The position numbers and the translations under genes were made by a program. Below, in pieces: positions 16,064 to 27,792 of a DNA stretch of 64,000 nucleotides. The first letter of the stretch is position 1. The number at the start of each line of letters is the position of its first letter. Below the pieces are notes generated by a model. The model saw nothing but the letters and a program-made list of their open reading frames with translations. It made no database searches and was not told where the DNA came from. Source of the stretch: Devosia aquimaris (GTDB taxonomy: Bacteria > Pseudomonadota > Alphaproteobacteria > Rhizobiales > Devosiaceae); contig NZ_JAIEZN010000001.1 in assembly GCF_020169335.1 (NCBI RefSeq), forward strand, positions 2,097,805 through 2,161,804, written 5' to 3'.

Positions 16064-18571
16064 TCAGCTCTTGGGCAGGGCGTAGGCGATGATCTCATCG
16101 CCCGCCTTGGTCCCCGTCGAGCCATGGCCACCGGCGACCACCACCACGAACTGGCGCTGGCTCTCCTCGGACCAATAGGTCATCGGCGTCGCCTGCCCGC
16201 CCGCGGGCAGCCGGCTTTCCCACAGCTGCTGGCCGGTCGTCACATCATAGGCGCGGGCATAATAGTCCAGCGTACCGCTGAGGAATGCCACGCCACCCTT
16301 GGTGGTGATCGGTCCGCCAATGCCGGGTACGCCCATCTTGAGCGGCAGCGGCACCGGCGAAAGGTCCTGCACCGTTCCGTTGACATGGCGATAGACAATC
16401 TCGCCCGTCGTCAGGTCAGCGCCGGCCACATAGCCCCACGGTGGCTGCTGGCAGGGCAGCCCAACCGGCGACAGGAAGGCCCCCATCTCGGCGGCATAGG
16501 GTGCGCCGAAATTCTCGTTGAACGCAGGCGCACCTTCACTCGTCACCACGCGGGTCTCGTCATTGGGGCGCGGGATCAGCTTGGACGTGAACGCCAGATA
16601 GACCGGCATGCCGAACATCACCTGGCGCTCAGGATCAACCGACACGGCGCCCCAGTTGAAGGCGCCGAAATTGCCAGGATAGATGATTGAGCCCTTCTCG
16701 CTGGGCGGGGTATAGCGCCCCTCATAGTTCAGCGAGTGGAAGGCGATGCGACAGGCGATCTGGTCGAACATCGTCGCGCCCCACATAGAGGCTTCCGTCA
16801 GCGGCTTGGGCTCGAAGGACAGTGCCGACTTCGGCTGTGTCGGCGCGGTAAAGTCCCCAGCGACAGCGCCTTCGGGCGCCGGCACTTCCGTCACCGGCAG
16901 GACCGGCTCGCCGGTCTCCCGATTGAGCACAAAGATCTCGCCCTGCTTGGTCGGTGCGACCAGCGCCGGCACGGTCTGGCCATCGATGGTCAAGTCAACC
17001 AGGCTCGGCTGGGCGGGCACATCCATATCCCACAGATCGTGGTGCACGCCCTGGAACACCCAGCGCACCGTGCCGGTTTCGGCATCGAGCGCGACAATCG
17101 ACGAGGAGAACCGCTCCACATTGGCATCACGATTGCCCCCGTACTGGTCGGGGGGCTGATTGCCCATCGGCACATAGATCAGCCCCAGTGCCGGATCGAA
17201 ACTCGACACGCTCCAGCTGTTGGGAGAGTTCTCGACATAGGTCTGGCCGGGCGCAATCGGCGCCGTCTCGTCGGGGTTGCGGCTGTCCCAGTTCCAGACC
17301 AATTCACCTGTGTTGATGTCAAAGGCGCGGATCACACCCGACGGTTCGGTGGTCGAGACATTGTCATTGACGGCGCCGCCGACCACGATCAGGTCGGCCG
17401 TCACCACCGGCGGCGATGTCGAGTAATACGACCCGGCCGTTACATTGGGCATATTGGCCCAGAGGTCCACGGTCCCGTCCGCGCCACCAAAGCCCGGACA
17501 GACTTCGCCGGTCGCGGCACTGAGCGCAATCAGCCGGCCATCTGCCGTCGGCAGGAACAGACGCTGAATGCAGTCAGCATTGGCCGTTTCCAGCGGCAGC
17601 GCCGGGTCTGGCGTTGGCGTGGTCAGCGTCGCGTCTGCAGCCGGGACAGTCGCATTGTCCTCCGCGGAATTTACGCCAGTTGCGGTCGCCGCATCCGGCG
17701 CAGCTGTCGTTGCAGCCACACGCTGCGCGGACGCAGCCAAGGCACCCGCACCGTCATAATAGCTCACGCCACGGCAGGTCAGGTGCTGGGTATTTTCCTT
17801 GTCCGGCTGCTGCAGCAGCGGATCGAACAGCCACTTCTCCGCCCCGGTCTCGGCATCGAGCGCCACCACCAGATTGTGTGGTGTGCACAGATAGAGCGTG
17901 TCGCCGACCTTGAGCGGGGTCACCTCATAGGTGGTTTCCCCCGGGTCGCTTTCGCCACGGATATCGCCGGTCTTGTATTCCCAGGCCACCTGGAGCTGGG
18001 CCACATTGTCTGGCGTGATCTGGTCCAGGGGCGAATAGCGCTGGCCATAGGCCGTGCGGCCATAGGACTGCCACTCGCCATCGGGCACGGCCACTGTCGA
18101 CGGCACCGAAGCTTCAGCCCGCGCCTCCGGCAGGCTTCCGGTAATGTCGTGCGGGTCCATGAACATGGCGACAACAGCCACCACGACGCTCGCCGCAATC
18201 GTGCCGCCCAGCGCCATCCAGCCGGAGCGACGCACCCGGTCGGCACGCAGGGCGCCCACGACCCAGGGCAGGCCCAACAGCACGCCCAGGATCACCAGCA
18301 CGTCGCCGCGCGGCGCCAGTGCCCACCAGTCCAGCCCCACTTCCCAGAGGGCCCAGATCATCGAGACAGCCAGCGTGCCCGCATAGACCCAAAGGGCCAG
18401 CGGTCGCCCCCGCCAGGTCAGTAGAGCGGTCGCCGCCAGGGCCAGGGCCAGAAGAACATAAAAGAACGAGCCGCCAATGGCGGCAAGCCACACACCACCA
18501 ATTCCAGTGGCGATGGCGGCAACCAGAAAGATGGCTGCAACAATACGGGAAAGCAGTTTGGAAAACGGCAT
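16064..18571 (-). CDS. gcd: Membrane-bound PQQ-dependent dehydrogenase, glucose/quinate/shikimate family
   Basis: The 835-residue protein has about five N-terminal membrane helices (to ~residue 130) and then an eight-bladed PQQ propeller with repeats such as WLFDPLLQQ, VALDAETGAEKW, WGATMFDQIACRI and the ending TGQQLWESRLPAGGQATPMTYW. The family oxidises glucose, quinate or related polyols in the periplasm and passes electrons to ubiquinone. An Ala/Thr/Pro-rich insert of about 55 residues (coded near 17580-17750) interrupts the propeller where relatives have a shorter loop. ATG 18571 has ggag six bases upstream; upstream in-frame ATGs lack such a site. No PQQ biosynthesis genes are in the window. 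Confidence 0.88.
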   Translation of the reverse strand: MPFSKLLSRIVAAIFLVAAIATGIGGVWLAAIGGSFFYVLLALALAATALLTWRGRPLALWVYAGTLAVSMIWALWEVGLDWWALAPRGDVLVILGVLLGLPWVVGALRADRVRRSGWMALGGTIAASVVVAVVAMFMDPHDITGSLPEARAEASVPSTVAVPDGEWQSYGRTAYGQRYSPLDQITPDNVAQLQVAWEYKTGDIRGESDPGETTYEVTPLKVGDTLYLCTPHNLVVALDAETGAEKWLFDPLLQQPDKENTQHLTCRGVSYYDGAGALAASAQRVAATTAAPDAATATGVNSAEDNATVPAADATLTTPTPDPALPLETANADCIQRLFLPTADGRLIALSAATGEVCPGFGGADGTVDLWANMPNVTAGSYYSTSPPVVTADLIVVGGAVNDNVSTTEPSGVIRAFDINTGELVWNWDSRNPDETAPIAPGQTYVENSPNSWSVSSFDPALGLIYVPMGNQPPDQYGGNRDANVERFSSSIVALDAETGTVRWVFQGVHHDLWDMDVPAQPSLVDLTIDGQTVPALVAPTKQGEIFVLNRETGEPVLPVTEVPAPEGAVAGDFTAPTQPKSALSFEPKPLTEASMWGATMFDQIACRIAFHSLNYEGRYTPPSEKGSIIYPGNFGAFNWGAVSVDPERQVMFGMPVYLAFTSKLIPRPNDETRVVTSEGAPAFNENFGAPYAAEMGAFLSPVGLPCQQPPWGYVAGADLTTGEIVYRHVNGTVQDLSPVPLPLKMGVPGIGGPITTKGGVAFLSGTLDYYARAYDVTTGQQLWESRLPAGGQATPMTYWSEESQRQFVVVVAGGHGSTGTKAGDEIIAYALPKS

Positions 18572-18732
18572 CGGCGACTCCATTGTCTGTTGTCGCGCCA
18601 GGAAGGCGCGCTTGGACCATGGCGGGGTCAAAAAGACCACGCTTGGCTCGCTTGAGCTTGCGGCGATAAAAAATGTACCGGCCCCAACACCCTAGGGCAT
18701 TGAGCCGGATTCACCAAATCAAGACGGGTGGA

Positions 18733-19182
18733 CTAGCCGCGACCGCGATAGGCCGGCACGCCCTGGTCAGGCACCCACACGCCGTCGGGCGCGGGTCCGG
18801 TCTGCCAGAACACATCGATCGGCAACCCGCCGCGCGGATACCAGTAGCCGCCGATGCGCAGCCAGCGCGGGGCAATGGTGTCGATGATCTTCTTGGCAAT
18901 GTCGATGGTGCAGCCCTCGTGGAACGCACCATGGTTGCGGAACGAGGTGAGATAGAGCTTGAGCGACTTGGACTCGACCAGGAACTGGTCCGGCACATAG
19001 TCGATCACCAGATGGGCAAAGTCCGGTTGCCCGGTCACCGGGCACAGCGAGGTAAACTCTGGCGCCACATAGCGCGCCACATAGTTCACATCCGGGTGCG
19101 GATTGGGCACCGGGTCCAGCACGGCGTCTTCGGGACGATCCGGTGTCGCCACCACGCGACCAAGCTGCAGATCGGCGCTCAT
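18733..19182 (-). CDS. queF: NADPH-dependent 7-cyano-7-deazaguanine reductase (QueF)
   Basis: The 149-residue protein is a short-type QueF. It has the nucleophilic cysteine in [15 protein letters not shown], the substrate-binding [20 protein letters not shown] and the C-terminal [14 protein letters not shown]. It reduces preQ0 to preQ1 for queuosine modification of tRNA in the cytoplasm. It follows a small conserved gene by two bases and lies at the end of the leftward run that starts with dnaG and rpoD. Confidence 0.95.
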   Translation of the reverse strand: MSADLQLGRVVATPDRPEDAVLDPVPNPHPDVNYVARYVAPEFTSLCPVTGQPDFAHLVIDYVPDQFLVESKSLKLYLTSFRNHGAFHEGCTIDIAKKIIDTIAPRWLRIGGYWYPRGGLPIDVFWQTGPAPDGVWVPDQGVPAYRGRG

Positions 19183-19183
19183 C

Positions 19184-19405
19184 TTACTTGCCGCTGCGCT
19201 TGATGGTCTTGATTTCCAGCGGCGGCAGGCCCGACTTCTCCGAGATCAGACGATCCTGTTCCTCGATGGCGGCGCGGGCGGGCTCGTCCCCGTCCAGCCC
19301 ACCCAGCAGGCTTGCATCCACCTTGCGGTTCGAACGCTGGCTGCCGTCGACATAGAACACGTCGAACATCACAAATTCACTGCGGGCAGTTGGCTTTTTG
19401 GCCAT
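19184..19405 (-). CDS. Small conserved protein of unknown function
   Basis: This is a 73-residue, charged, soluble protein beginning [21 protein letters not shown] and ending [10 protein letters not shown]. It has no recognised domain. I believe similar short proteins occur in other Hyphomicrobiales, but I cannot name a family. It is packed directly against queF (stop and start two bases apart), so they are probably co-transcribed. The ATG at 19405 is preferred over an upstream in-frame start with cysteine-rich, atypical residues. Confidence 0.65.
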   Translation of the reverse strand: MAKKPTARSEFVMFDVFYVDGSQRSNRKVDASLLGGLDGDEPARAAIEEQDRLISEKSGLPPLEIKTIKRSGK

Positions 19406-19491
19406 GGTCTTTCTCCAAGTACGACAGGCGGCCACGCAGCCCCTTGCGGTCCGCGTGCCCGGCATCTGCCAGATTGCGTGTATCAGTCAGG

Positions 19492-19782
19492 CTAGTTGAA
19501 AATCCGCTCGCCCTGCTCGTCGATGATCTGCCGACCCTTGGACAGGGCCAGCGCGACCAGATCGTCGCGCGAGGTCATGCGGTCTGCACGCACAAACCGG
19601 TAAGTCTTGTGCTCGCCGCCAATCTCTTTCTCGATGGTCCCCGCCAGCTGCAATTCGCTGCCGGCCTTCATCTCGATGGCCTTGATCACAAAGCCCTTGT
19701 AGCTCTCTTCGCCGAGCACCTTGTCCCCGGCGGGCTCGGCACTGGCGGCACCACCACCAAACAGGGTCTTCCAGAACGACAT
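19492..19782 (-). CDS. HlyU-family protein
   Basis: This 96-residue protein opens MSFWKTLFGG and contains EESYKGFVIKAIEMKAGSELQLAGTIEKE and TYRFVRADRMTSRDD, matching the HlyU family. In Vibrio, HlyU is a winged-helix activator of haemolysin genes. The alphaproteobacterial homologues are shorter and their targets are unknown. It is in the leftward run below rpoD, 23 bases after the DUF2442 gene. Confidence 0.82.
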   Translation of the reverse strand: MSFWKTLFGGGAASAEPAGDKVLGEESYKGFVIKAIEMKAGSELQLAGTIEKEIGGEHKTYRFVRADRMTSRDDLVALALSKGRQIIDEQGERIFN

Positions 19783-19805
19783 GGCATGCTCTCCTTTTCG
19801 TTCGG

Positions 19806-20096
19806 TCAGCGCCTGCGGCGGACCGGCAGCGGCAGATTCAGTTCACCGCGTTTTTCCATTTCCTCGCGCAGCCAGGCCGGCGAGATGTCGAAGTGGTTCG
19901 GCCAAGTCGGCACGCCGTTTTTCAGCTCGACCGTTCCAAAGAAGGCACGGTCACGCAAAGGCTCCACGCCCTCGCCGCGCTCGGCAAGCATGGCGCGGGC
20001 ATCGAACATTCCCGACGACTCGTCGGAGAACGTTACGACCAGCTTGAAGGGCACGGCAGTCCGAAGAGCAGTGACCTTCAACCTTGAGCCAGACAC
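19806..20096 (-). CDS. DUF2442-family small protein
   Basis: The 96-residue protein contains VVTFSDESSGMFDARAML and PNHFDISPAWLREEM, the two conserved blocks of DUF2442. Some family members are partners of toxin-like genes, but no toxin is adjacent here. The start is a GTG at 20096 with gagg six to seven bases upstream. It begins ten bases after the rpoD stop codon and is probably read from the same transcript. Confidence 0.78.
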   Translation of the reverse strand: MSGSRLKVTALRTAVPFKLVVTFSDESSGMFDARAMLAERGEGVEPLRDRAFFGTVELKNGVPTWPNHFDISPAWLREEMEKRGELNLPLPVRRRR

Positions 20097-20106
20097 GGCG
20101 AAACCT

Positions 20107-22176
<2,070 letters not shown>

Positions 22177-22363
22177 CTGGTACTCCGTCGGAACCCGTGT
22201 GCGATCGGGTCCGGGTAAGGCTTTAAGTGGTGACACCTCAAAGCAAGGTAAAGGTTTGGTCACTCAAGCGTTAACGTCGCATGAGGGACCAGGCTCGCCT
22301 CGGGATGTCTTGCACGCGATCATATGCAAAATCGCGCGTACTCGCTGGCTTTCAGGGAGTTCC

Positions 22364-24298
22364 CTAAAAACTGCGTGTCGCGCGCCCCGATAACGAACCA
22401 AATCCTTCGATCAATGCCTCTGTGCCATCGACAGTGGTAATCTGGTTCTTGATGTCTCGCAGCCTTTCAAAGGTTTCTTCGCTCGGGTCTTCGCCCAGCG
22501 CCGCTTCGGCTGCCTTGAGTTCCCTATTTAGCTGAACTTTTTTGTTATGCAAGGCCAAGGCATGACTCAATCCTGTCTCAGCGTCCGCAAGCGCGATCTC
22601 GGAAGCGATCTGCCAGACCCCCTGACGGCTGAGCAGGTCAGCCATTCGGTCAAGCGCCGCGCCATGCCCGCGCACACCCAATGCAGCCTTCATGTCATCG
22701 GCGCTGATGTCATGGTGGCGCACTGCAAGGCTGAGGATTTCGCCCATCACCTTCTGGGCCGCTGGCGTTTCAAAATCTAGCGCCGCCAAGAGTTCGAATT
22801 TGTCTTCCACCAGCGCCGGATGATTGACCAGGCTCAGGATGATGGCGGCCTCGCGCGGCGTAGCGTCGGCCACCGTGCCGGGCTTGAGCAACCGCGAATT
22901 GCGCAATGTGTCCGACACCACAAGCTTGGGCGTGCCGCCGCGGGGATAGCCATAGGCGCCACTCTGGCCATAGCGCTGTTGCCCGCTGCGCGGCTCGAAA
23001 CGCGTCTGGCGCATCGGCGCCAGAAAGGCGCGCAGTTTCTCATCGAACGCCTGCGCATAGTGAAAGCGCACCGAGGAGTCCTGTATGGAGTTGGCGCGCT
23101 CCCGCAGCCGCGCCTGCAGCGCGGCCCGCGCCTCGGGCGTCTCTGGCACCAGGCCACCGGTCTCCATGCTCCAGATCACGTCCGACAGGCTCCGCGCCCG
23201 ATCGAGCACGTCGGCAAACGCTGCCTTGCCCTGCGCTTTGATCAGGTCATCGGGATCCTGCCCTTCGGGCAATGTGGCAATGCGCACCGTAAAGCCGGGT
23301 TTGAGATGCGGCATGATCAGATCGGCCGAGCGCTGCGCAGCCTTGAGCCCGGCCTTGTCGCCGTCAAAGCACAGGATCGGGTCCGGGCTCATCCGCCACA
23401 GCAGTTGCAGATGCTCTTCGGTCAGCGCCGTGCCCAGCGGCGCGACCGTGCCCTCAAAGCCCGCGGCCACAGCCGCGATCACATCGAGATAACCCTCCAC
23501 CACCACCACTGTGCTGCCGTCGCGTGCCGCCTGCCGCGCGCCTTGCCCGTTGTAGAGCGTCTGCCGCTTGTGGAAGAGCTCGGTCTCGGGCGAGTTGAGG
23601 TATTTCGCCGGCACATCTGCCGACAGCGCCCGCCCGCCAAAGGCGATGACCCGGCCGCGGAAGTCGGTGATCGGGAACATCACCCGGTTGCGGAAACGGT
23701 CATAGGGCAGCGGATCATTCTCGCGCGTGGCCACCAGGCCCGTGTCGATCATGTCCTGCGCAGACACGCCATTGGCTGCCAGGTGTTCCTTGAGCCCATT
23801 GCGGCTATCGGGCGCAAAGCCGATGCGGAACCGCGTCTGGCTCTGGGCCGACACACCGCGCTCCAGAAGGTAACCCCGCGCCCGCGCCCCGATATTGTGG
23901 CTCAGCGCCGCCTCGAAATAGCGCGTCGCCAGTTCCATCACATCGGTGAGGGACTTGCGCTCGGCCTCGCGCTTTTCCTGCACGGCGTCCCGCGCCGGCA
24001 TCGGCACCCCAGCCATGCCAGCCAGCTTTTCGACCGCCTCGGGAAAGCTCATCCCGGCCTTTTCGGTGAGGAAACGGAAGTGGTCACCAGAGACCCCGCA
24101 CCCGAAACAGTGATAGATGCCGCGCCGGTCATCGGCATGAAAACTCGGGCTCTTTTCGCCGTGAAACGGGCAGCAGGCCCACATGTCGCCCTTGCCCGGC
24201 TGGCTCTTGCGCTTATCCCACAGCACATGCTCGCCCACCACCTGCGTTATGGGCAGGCGCTGACGGATCTCGTCCAGAAATTGATCGGAAAAGCGCAT
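22364..24298 (-). CDS. dnaG: DNA primase DnaG
   Basis: The 644-residue protein has the N-terminal zinc ribbon (CPFHGEKSPSFH and YHCFGCGVSGDH), the RNA polymerase core with VVVVEGYLDVIA and the Toprim acidic residues in LCFDGDKAGLKAA. A C-terminal DnaB-interacting helical domain follows. It makes RNA primers at the replication fork. It heads the leftward dnaG-rpoD pair; rpsU, which precedes dnaG in enterobacteria, is absent, as usual in alphaproteobacteria. Confidence 0.97.
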   Translation of the reverse strand: MRFSDQFLDEIRQRLPITQVVGEHVLWDKRKSQPGKGDMWACCPFHGEKSPSFHADDRRGIYHCFGCGVSGDHFRFLTEKAGMSFPEAVEKLAGMAGVPMPARDAVQEKREAERKSLTDVMELATRYFEAALSHNIGARARGYLLERGVSAQSQTRFRIGFAPDSRNGLKEHLAANGVSAQDMIDTGLVATRENDPLPYDRFRNRVMFPITDFRGRVIAFGGRALSADVPAKYLNSPETELFHKRQTLYNGQGARQAARDGSTVVVVEGYLDVIAAVAAGFEGTVAPLGTALTEEHLQLLWRMSPDPILCFDGDKAGLKAAQRSADLIMPHLKPGFTVRIATLPEGQDPDDLIKAQGKAAFADVLDRARSLSDVIWSMETGGLVPETPEARAALQARLRERANSIQDSSVRFHYAQAFDEKLRAFLAPMRQTRFEPRSGQQRYGQSGAYGYPRGGTPKLVVSDTLRNSRLLKPGTVADATPREAAIILSLVNHPALVEDKFELLAALDFETPAAQKVMGEILSLAVRHHDISADDMKAALGVRGHGAALDRMADLLSRQGVWQIASEIALADAETGLSHALALHNKKVQLNRELKAAEAALGEDPSEETFERLRDIKNQITTVDGTEALIEGFGSLSGRATRSF

Positions 24299-24370
24299 GG
24301 GATGTTAAGTAAGCATTCGCGGGGTCCGAGTCACGACCCATCATCTTATCCACAGCCAAGGACGCCCGAC

Positions 24371-24766
24371 ATGGTCCAGAGCAATGCCTTCCGCTTTCGC
24401 AGCCTGGTCCTGCTCACCACCATCCCCGCCATTCTGGTCGGCGGCGCTCTCTGGGTGCTGGGCTCCATGGTTCCGGCCTGCCGTGTCGACGAGCATGCCC
24501 GCCTCACCAGCCCCGGCAGCAACTTCGACTTGCTCGTCTTCACCCGTGCCTGCGGCGAGACCCCGGCGCCCAATACCCAGGCCGCCCTGCTTCCGGTGGG
24601 CGATGCGCTGCCCGACGATGCCGCGAGCTTTCTCATCATCGGTACCGCGGTTGATGTCACTGCCCGCTGGACGGGCGCAGCCAGCCTCGACATCACCATT
24701 CCCGCCGGCGCCGACATCATGCGGCATGACGATCAGGTCGCCGGCGTTGCTGTGACCTACCGCTGA
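24371..24766 (+). CDS. Hypothetical membrane-anchored or exported protein
   Basis: This 131-residue protein has one N-terminal hydrophobic segment (LVLLTTIPAILVGGALWVLG), which is either an uncleaved anchor or a signal, followed by a soluble domain of about 100 residues with two cysteines (VPACRVDEH, TRACGETPA). I do not recognise the family. It is divergent from dnaG across 72 bases and convergent with the glycosidase gene, whose end abuts its stop codon. Codon use resembles the neighbours. Confidence 0.7.
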   Translation: MVQSNAFRFRSLVLLTTIPAILVGGALWVLGSMVPACRVDEHARLTSPGSNFDLLVFTRACGETPAPNTQAALLPVGDALPDDAASFLIIGTAVDVTARWTGAASLDITIPAGADIMRHDDQVAGVAVTYR

Positions 24767-25822
24767 TCAGCCGGTCTTGCCGCGCCCTGTGATCTCGCGC
24801 AGCAGCGCTACCTCGCCTTCGCGGTAGGGGCGTCCGTCGCCGTGGAACACATCGTGGAACCAGGGGTCAGGCATCGCCTCGACATAGGGCTTGCTCCAGC
24901 TGTCCCAGGGGTAAAGCGTTTGCGACCGCCCCGCGACCAAGCCCCAGCAATAGCTGGCGATACGCTCGCGCTTGGCGATCGGTAGTATGCCCTCGAACGT
25001 GCTGCCCGGTGTGCGGGCCATATATTCGGTCAGGAACAGCGGCCGGTCCCGCGGCAAGTCCGCAATCTTGGCCGAGAAGCGCTCTGGGGTCTGGTAGTCG
25101 TGGAAGCTGATGATGTCCGAATTCTCGATCTGGATGCGGGCGTGCGGATCGTCATAGAGCGTGGCGCCGGCCCAAACCCCGGCTGTCAGCGGCTGGCTCG
25201 GCTCGGCTGCCCGCGCCCAGGCAAAGGCCTGTGGCAGCAGCGCCGAGACAAGCTCGACCTTGTTGTCCAGTTCCTTGAACCGGCCGCCGTTGAGATTGCT
25301 CGGCTCGTTCCAGATGTCCCAGACCAGCACGCGCTCATCATGGGCAAAGGCCCCAACCACGCCCTGCACATAGTCGCACAAGCGGGCATGCTGGCTCGGA
25401 TCGGCCAGCGCGCGACCGGGCCCCTGCACCCATTGTGAGTTGTGCACGCCCGGACGCGGTTCTGGCTGCGTGCCCAGCGCCACATCCGGGTTCCACACCG
25501 AGTCAAACAACACCAGCATGGTGCTGATGCCCCGGCCGGCAGCGATGTCCAGATAGTGCTCGATCCGCTGCCGGAAGCCGACGGGATCGGCAGCCCACAA
25601 CAAGTCGTGCAAGAACACCCGCATGGTGTTCATGCCCACGCTGGCCGCCCAGTCCAGCTCCCGCGCAATGACGTCGGGCCGGAAGGTTTCGGGCTGCCAC
25701 ATCTCGAGCTGGTTCGATGCCGTCGAAGGTACGAAGTTCGCACCCACCAGCCAGGGCAGCTTGTCATACCAGGCGTTGGCGCGCGCAGCGCTCCAGCGAC
25801 CAGGCGCAGAGGTCTCGCTCAT
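24767..25822 (-). CDS. GH5-like (clan A) glycoside hydrolase
   Basis: The 351-residue TIM-barrel glycosidase has the acid/base Glu in VWDIWNEPSN and a probable nucleophile Glu in LFLTEYMART, in the order and spacing of clan A families such as GH5. GMNTMRVFLHDLLW is also typical of cellulase/mannanase-like enzymes. There is no signal peptide, so it probably acts on imported oligosaccharides or glycosides; the linkage cleaved cannot be stated. It starts 21 bases before the end of the HdeD-like gene's neighbourhood and may be co-transcribed with it (both minus). Confidence 0.82.
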   Translation of the reverse strand: MSETSAPGRWSAARANAWYDKLPWLVGANFVPSTASNQLEMWQPETFRPDVIARELDWAASVGMNTMRVFLHDLLWAADPVGFRQRIEHYLDIAAGRGISTMLVLFDSVWNPDVALGTQPEPRPGVHNSQWVQGPGRALADPSQHARLCDYVQGVVGAFAHDERVLVWDIWNEPSNLNGGRFKELDNKVELVSALLPQAFAWARAAEPSQPLTAGVWAGATLYDDPHARIQIENSDIISFHDYQTPERFSAKIADLPRDRPLFLTEYMARTPGSTFEGILPIAKRERIASYCWGLVAGRSQTLYPWDSWSKPYVEAMPDPWFHDVFHGDGRPYREGEVALLREITGRGKTG

Positions 25823-25843
25823 GATGGTCCCGCGTCCTGTCGT

Positions 25844-26407
25844 TCAGACTGTCTTGCTGCGCTGGTAGAGGCGCCACGCCCAACCGAACAGGCTGAATGC
25901 AAAGATGATCATCAGCAGGCCGCCGACGATCACCCCGACAGAGGCACTGAGCAGCGGGAAGAACAGGAAGACCAGCCCCAGAAGGACATAGGACAGGCCT
26001 GACAAGACCACTGGCCAGATACGCGCATAGTGCTCGCGCTCACGGGTGATCACCACGATCTGCATCACCCCCACCACAAGCGCTGCAATACCCACCAGGG
26101 TCGCCAGCACGGTCACCGTCAGGATGGTGGCGATCAGCGGCTGCAACAGGAACAAGATGCCCAGCAGCAGCGACAGCGCATTGCTCACCACGTCGAACCA
26201 GTAATTGCCGCTCTTGCCACCGCCAAAGGTCAGGCTCCAAAGCCCCAGTGCACCGTCCACCGCCAGCAGAATGCCGCCTGCCAGCACCATCACCAGCAAT
26301 GCCTGATCTGGCCAGATCACCGCATAAAGTCCTGCCAGCAGCATGAAAGCGCCGCGCAGTGCCGTCGCCAGCGCAAAGCGCCGTTTGGTCTCAGCCGATA
26401 CAGTCAT
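25844..26407 (-). CDS. HdeD-family (DUF308) membrane protein
   Basis: The 187-residue protein has six hydrophobic segments and the DUF308 pattern (RGAFMLLAGLYAVIWPDQAL; LLLGILFLLQP; VLLGLVFLFFP). In E. coli HdeD contributes to acid resistance; here a stress role is only inferred. ATG 26407 has a strong aggagg site seven bases upstream, so the longer in-frame start at 26440 is rejected. It precedes the glycosidase on the same strand by 21 bases. Confidence 0.85.
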   Translation of the reverse strand: MTVSAETKRRFALATALRGAFMLLAGLYAVIWPDQALLVMVLAGGILLAVDGALGLWSLTFGGGKSGNYWFDVVSNALSLLLGILFLLQPLIATILTVTVLATLVGIAALVVGVMQIVVITREREHYARIWPVVLSGLSYVLLGLVFLFFPLLSASVGVIVGGLLMIIFAFSLFGWAWRLYQRSKTV

Positions 26408-26587
26408 GTGCAGTCCTCCTTTGGCGACCCCGCGCCACACATCCCCACACTAGCCCAGACAGAAAAAATGCCAAGCCTCTATGCCTTTAGCTTTTCTTCA
26501 GCCCGGCGAATTTTTGTTGATTGCGGTTGTGGTGCAGCCATGGTTTGAGAGCCACTTCACACGAAGCTCGCGACAGGCGAAACAGAC

Positions 26588-27766
26588 ATGACCCTACCCC
26601 TATTCGCCCTGTTTCTTGCCGCCTTTGCATTTGGCACGGCGGAATTCGTCATCGCCGGCATCCTGCCCGAGGTGGCCGCCGGCCTTGGGGTCACGGTGCC
26701 CGTGGCAGGCTATCTGGTCACCGCCTATGCCGCCGGCATCGCCATTGGCGGCCCCCTGCTGGCCGTCGCGACCAAGAAATACCAGCGCAAGACCGTGATT
26801 CTGGTGCTGGCAACCATCTACACGCTGGGCCAGCTGCTCTGCGCCATTGCCCCCGATTTCCAGTTCCTGCTGGCTGCCCGCGTCCTGGTTTCGGTCGTGC
26901 ATGGCACCTATTTCGGCATTGCCGCCGTAGTGGCGGTGAGCCTGGTGCCGGCCGAGCGTCGCGGTTTCGCTGTCGCGCTCATTCTGTCTGGCCTGACTGT
27001 CTCCAACATCCTGGGCGTGCCCGGCGGCACCGCCACCGGCAATGCCCTGGGCTGGCGCGCGACGTTCTGGGCCGTGGGCGCACTGGGGCTTGTGGCCACC
27101 GTCGCCATTGCCCTCTTCCTCCCCGGCACCGCGGGCGCGGCCTCGACCAGCGGCAGCTTTGTCCGCGAATTCAAGGCCCTGGGCCGCCAGCAGATCGTCA
27201 CCTCGCTTTTGATCGTGGTTCTGGTCATGATCGGGCAATATAGCCTCTTCACCTATATCGCCCCGCTGCTGCGCGAGGTCACCGGGCTCAATGTCAATAT
27301 CGTCCCCTGGGTGCTCCTGCTCTACGGCGTCGGATCGACCATAGGCGTCTTCATCGGTGGCCGGCTGGCGGATTGGCGCCTGATGCCCTCGCTTATCGCC
27401 ATTCTCAGCGCCCAGGCCGTCGCCTTCGGGCTGGTCTATCTGCTCAGCCCCTATCCCGTCGTCATGGCCGTCACGGTCTTTGTCTGGGGCGGCGTCAACT
27501 TCGCCTTTGGCTCACCCGTGCAGTCCCGCGTCCTGGCCTGGGCGGGCGACGCCCCCAACCTCGCCTCGTCGCTGATTCCCACCGGATTCAACATCGGCAT
27601 CGCCATCGGCGCCATGATGGGCGCCAGCGTGCTTGAACAGGGCCTCGGCTACCGCGCCCTGCCGCTGATCGGCTGCGTCGCTTTGGTCCTGGCCGTCGGC
27701 GTCGCGGTCACGTCCCATGTTCTCGAGCTGCGCACACCCCGCCCGCTGCCCAAACCCGCGACATAG
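26588..27766 (+). CDS. MFS transporter, DHA1 / AraJ-like efflux family
   Basis: This is a 392-residue, 12-helix major facilitator protein. The N-terminus FGTAEFVIAGILPEVAAGLGVTVP is typical of the sugar-efflux/purine-efflux DHA1 subgroup (AraJ, NepI, YdhP). A short cytoplasmic loop in the middle (GTAGAASTSGSFVREF) separates the two halves. The substrate is unknown. ATG 26588 is 180 bases from the divergent HdeD-like gene. Confidence 0.87.
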   Translation: MTLPLFALFLAAFAFGTAEFVIAGILPEVAAGLGVTVPVAGYLVTAYAAGIAIGGPLLAVATKKYQRKTVILVLATIYTLGQLLCAIAPDFQFLLAARVLVSVVHGTYFGIAAVVAVSLVPAERRGFAVALILSGLTVSNILGVPGGTATGNALGWRATFWAVGALGLVATVAIALFLPGTAGAASTSGSFVREFKALGRQQIVTSLLIVVLVMIGQYSLFTYIAPLLREVTGLNVNIVPWVLLLYGVGSTIGVFIGGRLADWRLMPSLIAILSAQAVAFGLVYLLSPYPVVMAVTVFVWGGVNFAFGSPVQSRVLAWAGDAPNLASSLIPTGFNIGIAIGAMMGASVLEQGLGYRALPLIGCVALVLAVGVAVTSHVLELRTPRPLPKPAT

Positions 27767-27792
27767 TCGAGCGAAAAAATCGCGTCAAAAGA

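Noticed and set aside
22820..24370. Plus-strand open frame through dnaG into the small membrane-protein gene
   Set aside because: Only the final 131 codons from 24371 look like a protein; the rest is antisense to dnaG.
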